Positions 56,550-64,000 of a stretch of 64,000 nucleotides of DNA are shown here, in pieces. The DNA is from Corinectria fuckeliana (Eukaryota; Ascomycota; Sordariomycetes; Hypocreales; Nectriaceae). The translations under genes and the position numbers were made by a program. Within the stretch, counting starts at the first letter, position 1. Every line of letters starts with the position of its first letter. The notes below the pieces were generated by a model. It searched no databases. It had not been told where the DNA came from and worked only from the letters and a program-made list of their open reading frames with translations. Location of the stretch: assembly GCA_019137255.1 (NCBI GenBank), contig WPDH01000080.1:310001-374000 (forward strand), given 5' to 3'.

Positions 56550-59500
56550 GGTGTCAGAAAAGGCGGTCCACGCTCGCCGTCCTCCGCAGAGTGCCCGACG
56601 AGCGAGGGAGGCGGAACAATTCCGACTTGGGGTCCAGTCGAAGGTCACAGCGAGTGTGACGCAGGCGGTCGGAGCAGTCGAGGTATTGTTGCAGTTGTGC
56701 CCGAGATGTCTTGAGAGTTCAAACGGGCATGAGGCGGCCGGCGGTGGCACTGGGGCGGGAGCGGCAACGGTAACGGCAGGGCGATCAACGGATGCATTAA
56801 AACAGCGGCCGAGGGCAGAAGGTTGGCAGCATCCAAGATACGAGTCGGGCGACGGGTATAGACGATCTATCGAGGCGGACGGCGAGACAGGAGGGCCACC
56901 TGAGGAGGAACGGGCTTGGAGTCGAAGATCGAGACGGGGGATGGCTGAGTCGTCGCGAACCACCAGTGCATTCGCAATGCTGCGTAATCTGAAGACGGCG
57001 AGCGGGAATGACTGTGCTGTAGGATGCAGCCGAAGTACGTCAGCAACTGTGATATGATGTGCCTTTGAGTTGCGAGCGAGGGTCCGTGAAAGTAGATGGT
57101 GACGCGCGGGAGTGAATGAGAGCAAGAGTATGAGGGAGTTGAGTGTCAGGTGGAGGTGGACAAGGCGCGGCTGGTCGCAAGATATTGCGGAGGCGAGGAC
57201 GAGGGACTGGGTGTGGGCGAATCGAGGCCCTGGGTAGCTCATCCGGAGTAGCGTCGAGTCGTCGAGTCGCACACCACTCGATAGCGCCCGCTGCTTGTAG
57301 CCCCCAAGCCCAAGGCCCGTTGGCCTTGGAGGAGCGCCGGTGGAGGGTCCGTTTTCGCCATCTGAGGCCTATTTGGGGGGTCCCAGGATGAGGATGGGCC
57401 TGGCCGGGGCCTGGCCAGGGCCAAGGATGGGGAAGCAGACTCCACCGGGGCTGGGAGGAGATGTTGGTTTAGCGTACCTGGAAGGAGCCAGTCGAGATAG
57501 GCCGGGGGCGTAGGTGGTAAGCGGCCAGACGCACTGGAAGTCGAGAGAGACGGGAGCCAACATGATTCGGCTCAGCGCCTTGTGTGACTGCTGTGGAATC
57601 GGACCACCCCAGGTACCGATACAAGAGGTGTTCAATCAACATCGAGGCCCAGCCAGATGCTTGCGCCGCCTCCTAGGGCGATGGGTAAGGCTGCTGCTAG
57701 AGTCCAGGGTCTGAGCCATGCCTCGAGTAAAGCTGTGGTACAGAGAGACATTCCATCTCCATCGTTTAGGTACACACGTACCGCCACAGAGCCTCACTTC
57801 CTTACCTTTCGAACGTGGTCGTGTTCTTTGAAGAAGTGGCGGTACGCTAGAAGGGGCCGGATCGCACGTGTGCAGGAATGGGCAGCACCGTCCGCCGCCA
57901 CTTCGGCTAGCCCTCTAGGTTGAGCCGACTGCCACAGAGGTAGACAAGACAGGCGAGATAGCGGCAGGGACCGGGGAATGTGTGACGGGGGTTCACGGGA
58001 TGGGCGGGATAATGAATCAAAGACTCGACGACGCGGTTCCTGTTCCTGCCATGTGGCGCATGTTGCCGATGCAAGTTATCAATGTGTTGAAGGGAAAAAA
58101 GGAAAACCGTCGACACGCTGATCGTCTTCTGTACAAAATAGGACGCCCGCCTCCGTAAGCCGGAGTGAATTGGCGGATGGGTGAGCCAAGACAAGCCTCG
58201 CCATTAAATCCAGAGCGGGACAGCGGTCAGACAGACACTGCCGGCAACGCAGCCCAGTGGAGCAAGCACAATGAATTCATGCGACCAGAAAAGGACCTGG
58301 AATTGCCCGAGATGGCCGCTGGAGCATATTTCGCTCAGCAGTCTGCCTCGCTCGTCTTCTAGGCCTAGCTGGTCCGCCTAGGTACGAGACGGAGCGCTGG
58401 GGTACGCTGATGAACCAGTTGTACCGAGGTCGCTTTACTGATGTGCGAGGGACCCCTTGTGTGTGTCGTATCGACTGGTGTATACTTCCCCGTGAAACTT
58501 CGATTCAGTGGACTTGTCGTAGACTCGTGGTTCTATTCCCTGGTGCCGAGAGATAACAGTTGACAGGGCGAGGTTTTCGCTCGTTTCGGATTAGATCAAG
58601 TCGAGACGTCAACGGGCGCGAGGCTATTTTCTGGAGCTTAGCCAGGATGGCCTGGAGCAGTGCATTTGGTGGCGTCTTGGTCTTGTAAAAAGATGGCGAT
58701 GGTGATAGTCGTCCACGATGCCATGAATGAAGCATGTACGAAGTACGAAGTTCGGCTTTCTCATTCATGGGGGCCTAATACCTCAGCACCAACAGTTGCA
58801 CGTTGTGGCGGTGACTCGACCACGGCTAGCTGCATTCATTCGACGTTGGCAACAACAAGAAACGCCAGCCATGCGGTGTCCAGTGGATGGGCGACGAGTA
58901 GACAACGGCGGTGATGGATGGGGCTTTGCTTGGCCTTGGTGCTGGTTGTCCAACAGGAGCGTCGCACGACTGCGACGGCGTGTGAAGCCTGCCGATGCAG
59001 TACCAGTATCCAGTGGTACCAGTACGAGTCCGTTCACCGAGTCGAGGATTCTTCCTAGAAGGTTGGACAAGCGCCTTTTAGCCCTAGCAGCTTGCCATGA
59101 ACCATCTCCAAGCTCTTGCTGGTGCTCTTACCGCCCCAGCATCGTTGTATGGCATTGCCAGCATTCATTTACAGTCTGGCGCAGCCGGTAGCTATACCGC
59201 CAAGGCCTCACGATGCTTGACCCTCGTCTTTCGGTGGTCGAAAGTGGAAGATGGGGTTGAGGATCAACGTGGGTGGAGGAGGGGTGCACGCCTTGCTGGC
59301 TGGTTCGATGGCTTGCACGGTTGGATGGCTGGGACCAGGGGGGTTTTCCTAGGCCCCCCTAGACCCCTACAAGCACTTTCCACTCAGGGAGTCAGGCGCG
59401 GCCGTCTTGCAGATGTGCAGCTCAGTATCCAATCTGAAGCGCCCTTTTTACCCCCAGGTCTCACGTCCATCATGGATCCTTGCGACAATGGCCACCACCA

Positions 59501-61080
59501 CATCACGCGACAATGTCGTACTTCTTGGCCGGCGCAGGGTGGCGATCCCAACAGGCAGCCCTTTTTCGTCCCTCCCTCGTGCTGGTGGCTGCAAGAGGAA
59601 CCATCGATGCTCGGCCTCGAGTTTCGGACCCCCACCAAAGCCCTGGCCACCCGATCGAGCAACTCGTCTGCTGCGATGTCGTAGTCGTAGTCGTCGTCGA
59701 GCTGGCAAGCCGGGTCCCGCGTATCCCCCCGAGTGGCTGCTCCGGCTCAGCTCCCTTGTCCCGAACCCCTCGGCCGTCCGCTCTGCTGGGACGGATCTAC
59801 TGGAAGGTGGTCTATCGGTATCATGGTTGTGGTATGGGTGTGTATTCGTCCTCCGCATGTAACATGCAGTACAATACAGGACGGTGCAGCTTGCGGTCCG
59901 TTGCAGCCAAGCATCAACCAAGTACGAAAGGATGACGGAGATGTTGTCGAAGCGCGACACGGCGGCATTGGGTGATGCGGCTGCCGGGCTGTGCTCCTGT
60001 CGTCACCTTGTGCAGTTCGGGCTCCGTAATCTGCGATCCATTGCACTTCTGCGGAGGCAGTAGCAGGGTCGTCGGGGGCACTTGCCTTCCTTGGTCCCGT
60101 TGCGTTGCAGAAGGTCCTCGGCGGTCCACTTCAGTCTCTTTGGATATTTTAGGTACCTGAGGTATCCACCGTCCCGAGCCCACGGCACGCACCACTAACA
60201 AGCTTGCAAGCCCACCCACCATCCATCCATCATCCATCCATCCATCCATCACTCATAACATACAGTACATAGCCAACGTTTGCCCTAGATGCGACTGGTC
60301 AAATTGGCTCCTCTCTTCCATCAATCAGCCTTGTCTGCTTATCGGAAACTCGCCAATTACTGCATTTGATTTCAATGACTTCCCAGTGACGTCAAGCCCC
60401 TCCCCCTCGGGCCCCTCCACCGCCTCGGACGACCCAGGGTCTTATCGCCTAGATTAAGTACCTAGGTACCTAAGTAGATATTTACGGATACCGCCGCACG
60501 TACGAAATATCCGCGTCTCCATTGTCCCACCTCTCCACTCCTTTGCCTTATCTCCCACCCTCAGACTCTTACATACTCTCCCGCTGTGGGCTTGGCCCCC
60601 GCCCAGTCGCGATAGCCGTCAGCGTGGGATACGACATGATGCCATGAGTAAACGGGCTGGAATACCTGCCGCCGCATGATATCGTACCCCAGCGAGGCAT
60701 AAGGCGACTCGGAATCCTTGTTGACAGCCAAGACATCACCCATCCATCTCGCTACCTCGCTGCCTCGCGTAGCGGCTCGGTTCTCCTACCGCCGAATTCC
60801 ACAGGTGACAGCGCCATCTCTCCAAGGTGATGAGAGCATCTAGCGGTTGTGACGGCCAAGCGAAGGGCACGCCAAGAGTCGTCCGCCAGTCCCGTGCACC
60901 ATCAACTCCGTCGTGTTCGCTAATCCAGCTCAGACACAGGATTCCAAAGTGAGATCCGCTCAGTGCACCTGCTCTGGCCACCCACCAACCACCGGGATGA
61001 TCTTTTCAGAGCTTCTCAGGGCTCTGAAGATCGCTCGACACTTGGCCCAAACTCCGACGGACTGCAATGGTTCACGTTTA
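56550..61080. other. Gene-poor region upstream of rhodopsin-like gene
   Basis: About 4.5 kb. The open frame at 56550-57272 continues upstream from the rhodopsin-like gene but shows no domain. Other frames look random. Contains TACCTAGGTACC (60459-60470), CCTAGGTAC (58378-58386) and (ATCC)n at 60220-60250. No supportable gene. Confidence 0.45.
60220..60250. repeat. (ATCC)n microsatellite
   Basis: ATCC units with one ATC interruption. Direct observation. Confidence 0.9.
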
Positions 61081-63265
61081 GAGTAGGCCTAGTCATTAAT
61101 TAATTACTGTGGATACTTACATCCCCAGTGATGCTCCTACTTTTATCTCTTCAATTAAAGGCGGGCTATTTTGACAAAACAAGCCTAATTATAAAAGAAT
61201 CACACCCTCAGGGTAAAACCTAATTTACGAGAAAGGTAATTGTTAGATATATGTTGCTTTACTTTGTGACATTCCCATATTCACTCGTCTTTTTTCGCCT
61301 ATTCGTGCCCCTACGAAGACAGTCCAAAATCATTTCCATGGATGCATTAATTATTAGTTACACTCTATCTACCTCTGCTTGCTTGTCAATGTCACCACAG
61401 CGGTTGGGCCCCGTCTTGGCGTCAGCCGAGGCATGACGGTGAGCCATGACCAAGGCGCACGCCTCTTGATGATCTGTGTTGCGTCCACAGAGGCTTGGAG
61501 ACCGCTTCTTGTTCCGCACAGGTCTGGCTCCCAAACCGTGCTGATTGGATTGGATCTCATCTGATCCCGATCCTTTGCCTGCCCTGTTTCTCCCCCAGCT
61601 TTTCGCTTCTACCTACGGTCTACCTCCCCAGGTTATTTCTCTCCTGCAGTCGTTAGCTTCCGCCTTCATGCCGGCAAATCAATATCCGTGGTCTCGTTTC
61701 TGCCAATTAGTAATAGCCGCTCTTAACCAGGGCTCGCTCTTGTCCGGGGAAAGGGCGGTGATGGTCTTGAGTGTTGAGTGACCAGACGATCCAAAACAAG
61801 AACCAATTTACATCATTAACCTCACGAGACTTGCTTCATCCAACAGCCACCCTCCTTTTCGGTTATACCGTCGATAGCCATTGACTGATTAGAGTTCCCG
61901 GACGAAACCTGAAGGGACACCACCTCTCAACAAGTAAATCTGGAAGCTTTCTAGACTGAAACCTACCCCCTAGCCACCACGCCTCCAGAATTGCTCTGTT
62001 TCGCATGAATGGCGCCCCTTGGACGTACCATGCAACACTATCCTATCCGTCACTGACACGACTCAGGAGCCGTTGGGCTGCAGGTCAATCAAACCTTGTT
62101 CCCCATTTGGCGACCCCAGCTTGATGGTTGCCATCAATTTATCAGCGGGCTACTTCTTGAGGGTAACGATGGTCCAGGGGGACGCCCGTCGACACGCGGG
62201 GCTGGACCGGGCTAGGCTTGGCGAGATCAAGACGGACCTTATTGAACTTAAAAACGATATCCAACGTGCACCGGCTCAAGGCTAGAAGGCTAATTCTATC
62301 CAGTGGCAATGCACAGATATGCCTGTACCGATCTCGCTTCGAGCAATTGCTCGGTCCGAGGCGACAGGACGCAATACGCTCCGGACTGTCCGGCCCCGGC
62401 GGACGGACCTATCCTCCCCGACATCTTGATACTTGGGCAATCTGACAGCATCCACACGTCGATATGCTATCATGGTCTGGGGCTGACTGCGGGCGCGAGA
62501 GCGATGGGCGCCAGTTGGTTTCATCACCTTCCTTTTGAGGACACAGCCTTCTCGCCCCTCCTCAATATCAGCGCACGGGCGTGGTTGTTGCGATTCTCAC
62601 AATGGATGCTCGTACATCCATGCTGCACGCATGATGCACGTCTCCGCGAGTTGGCCGCCTGGTATGAGGCATGTGCACTATTTTTTGAACGGCGGGGTGT
62701 GGTGAATGAGGGCCAGTATCAAGATTCTATAACCTCTTTAACCCCTCAGCGCGGGAAAGGTATCCTAAGATTAGGCGATTAAAATGGCATATTACTCCAT
62801 CATGATGACCATGATGATGATGGTTGGAGATGCCAGGTCCATGGCCCCGAGCTCGATCTCGCTTCAAGACACGAGGTCGAGGCATCAAGGAAAGAGAGCA
62901 TCGGGGACGGAGGGCATTGGAGAAAAGGGTATTAAGGAATAAGAGTATTCAAGCAACAGTATAGCTCATCTACCGTTTGCTATATACTATCTCCGTCGTA
63001 AATACATGCTGTCCTAAGGAAAGCAGCCGGACCAGAATATCATAGCCCGAAAAGAACCCAAAGAACTAGCAAACCGAGACTGACTACCTGCAAACTGCTC
63101 TTCAGCACTCCTTGACCCGCCACGAGTCAACCAGGCTCACACAGATGATCTAGTCGTCCTCTAACGATACAAAATGGGCGTACTGATTGGGCTACTGGAA
63201 TCGTTCTGCACGAGGACCGTTCATCATTGCAGCGAATACGACCTTCCACTAGGCTGACGTCCCCA
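61081..63265. other. Gene-poor region with AT-rich patch
   Basis: 61081-61370 is AT-rich relative to its surroundings. Open frames at 62019-62285 and 62303-62782 have no recognisable domain or splice partner. A degenerate GATGATGAC/ATGATGATG repeat lies near 62800-62822. Confidence 0.4.
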
Positions 63266-63268
63266 GCC

Positions 63269-64000
63269 TCATGTCGATGGCTGACAAGGGTACAACCGTG
63301 TCAGGCATGGACAACCTTGTCCTGTCTCAGGCGGTAAGGGTGGCCGTGCACTTGAATCCTTCCCCCCAGCATCCAAAATTGTTCCGATATGGATGCCCCG
63401 GCCACGTTGAGACCCGTTCTTCCCGCAGTGGCGCTCGGCAAAAGTGTCTCTGGCCTGCTCGGCCAGATATTGAAGTTCCGGATGTAGCTTGATCATAACT
63501 CGCGAGATTTGGTGTTGCCGTTCTCCGCATAGGCGAAAGCTTCTTCTTAGTAGGCGAGTTCAACACCCATACAATAGGTCTTCCTCGTCAAGGTCTTCCA
63601 CATCGACGTCCTCCTCTTTGAGTTCTTCTTCGGAAGGCTCTGCCTCGGAGCCAACAGCATCACCTTCACCAATATTGACGATGGTATTGTCTATCTGTGT
63701 GCTACCTACGGCTGCTGCAGGGAAGATCAGTCGCGATGCTTCTTGTAGTGCTTCTGGGAGTTTGCAAACTGCTCCGAGGTGAGACGATCCATTTAGAGAT
63801 CTGGTGTGAGACTGCACGCTTTCACTTCAAGAAGGGTTTGAAGACAACGTTCAACTTTTCTAGGATCCTGTCAACTTTTGGCTCGTCTGGCTTCAATCCC
63901 TCGTCGCAGTCATCAGCTGCTAGTAAGAGCGGCTTCGCTGCCAACTGTTGGGCCTTCACATACAGCGCAAACCCGCGTTTCGCAGATTCGCCGCCTTTCG
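63269..64000 (-). pseudogene. Possible broken or partial coding region at the window edge
   Basis: On the minus strand three open stretches follow one another in different frames. First, 63998-63822, open from the window edge, reads protein-like (SAKRGFALYVKAQQLAAKPL) and ends VFKPFLK then stop. Second, 63817-63560 ends in an acidic tail (EEELKEEDVDVEDLDEEDLL). Third, the 63566-63269 stretch contains SPTKKKLSPMRRTATPNLA and, in another frame, MIKLHPELQYLAEQARDTF. They may be exons of one gene, a frameshifted pseudogene, or a decayed element continuing past the window. I do not recognise the family, and no clean splice joints were found. Confidence 0.25.

Noticed and set aside
59097..59684. 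195-codon plus-strand open frame
   Set aside because: No recognisable domain; overlapping frames of similar length on both strands indicate chance openness.
62303..62782. 159-codon plus-strand open frame
   Set aside because: Some protein-like helices near its end but no domain, promoter or splice partner that I can support.

Overview
The window reads as nuclear DNA of a filamentous ascomycete (Pezizomycotina, most likely Sordariomycetes). Genes are split by short introns of about 48-120 nt with GT..AG ends and CTAAC/CTGAC-like branch sites. Gene content is typical of that group: DBP10, mitochondrial MDJ1, PEX12, a C2H2 regulator with a fungal transcription-factor domain, a rhodopsin-like 7TM protein, GH16 and GH76 glycosidases. 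Intergenic DNA carries short palindromic motifs (TACCTAGGTA-type, TACTTCGTAC-type). I cannot name the species. I saw no rRNA, tRNA, CRISPR array, bacterial operon or intact transposon.

Layout. 0.3-6.5 kb: DBP10 (-) and a DNAJC8/Spf31-like J protein (+) share a divergent promoter; a second J protein, mitochondrial Mdj1 (-), converges on the first. 7.8-8.5 kb: a small SAP30-like corepressor subunit (-). 8.5-15.9 kb: about 7.4 kb with no supportable gene, ending in a repeat-rich leader before a 1029-aa C2H2/fungal-TF-domain regulator (+, to 19.1 kb). 19.5-24.4 kb: F-box protein (-), hotdog thioesterase (-), PEX12 (+). 25.0-31.8 kb: GH16-WSC-GPI protein (+), calcineurin-like phosphoesterase with a GC-AG intron (-), Ist2/anoctamin (+). 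35.1-38.1 kb: SH3/proline-rich protein (+), preceded by about 3 kb containing an unresolved poly-G join. 41.6-42.8 kb: GH76 (+). 43.8-47.5 kb: tubulin cofactor D (+). 47.9-49.5 kb: divergent mitochondrial pair, MTFP1/Mtp18-like (-) and ATP synthase subunit k (+). 50.2-51.3 kb: AYR1-like SDR (-). 52.7-53.9 kb: CENP-B/Tc5-type DNA-binding protein without a transposase core (+). 54.9-56.5 kb: rhodopsin-like membrane protein (-). 56.6-64 kb: essentially gene-free, with possible broken coding fragments at the right edge.

The genes do not form a pathway or biosynthetic cluster. They are mostly housekeeping genes (ribosome biogenesis, splicing, mitochondrial proteostasis and energy, peroxisome import, microtubule assembly, ER-plasma membrane contact) with a few surface or accessory genes. 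I found no convincing new multi-gene system. The most useful anomalies are a high share of GTNCGT splice donors (11 of 38 introns I modelled), one GC-AG intron, three stop-free 3n introns, a GPI-type glucanase lacking a visible signal peptide, a decayed dispersed repeat, and an assembly artefact at a poly-G tract. All exon models were built by eye from reading frame, splice motifs and family conservation; none was checked against RNA or a database.
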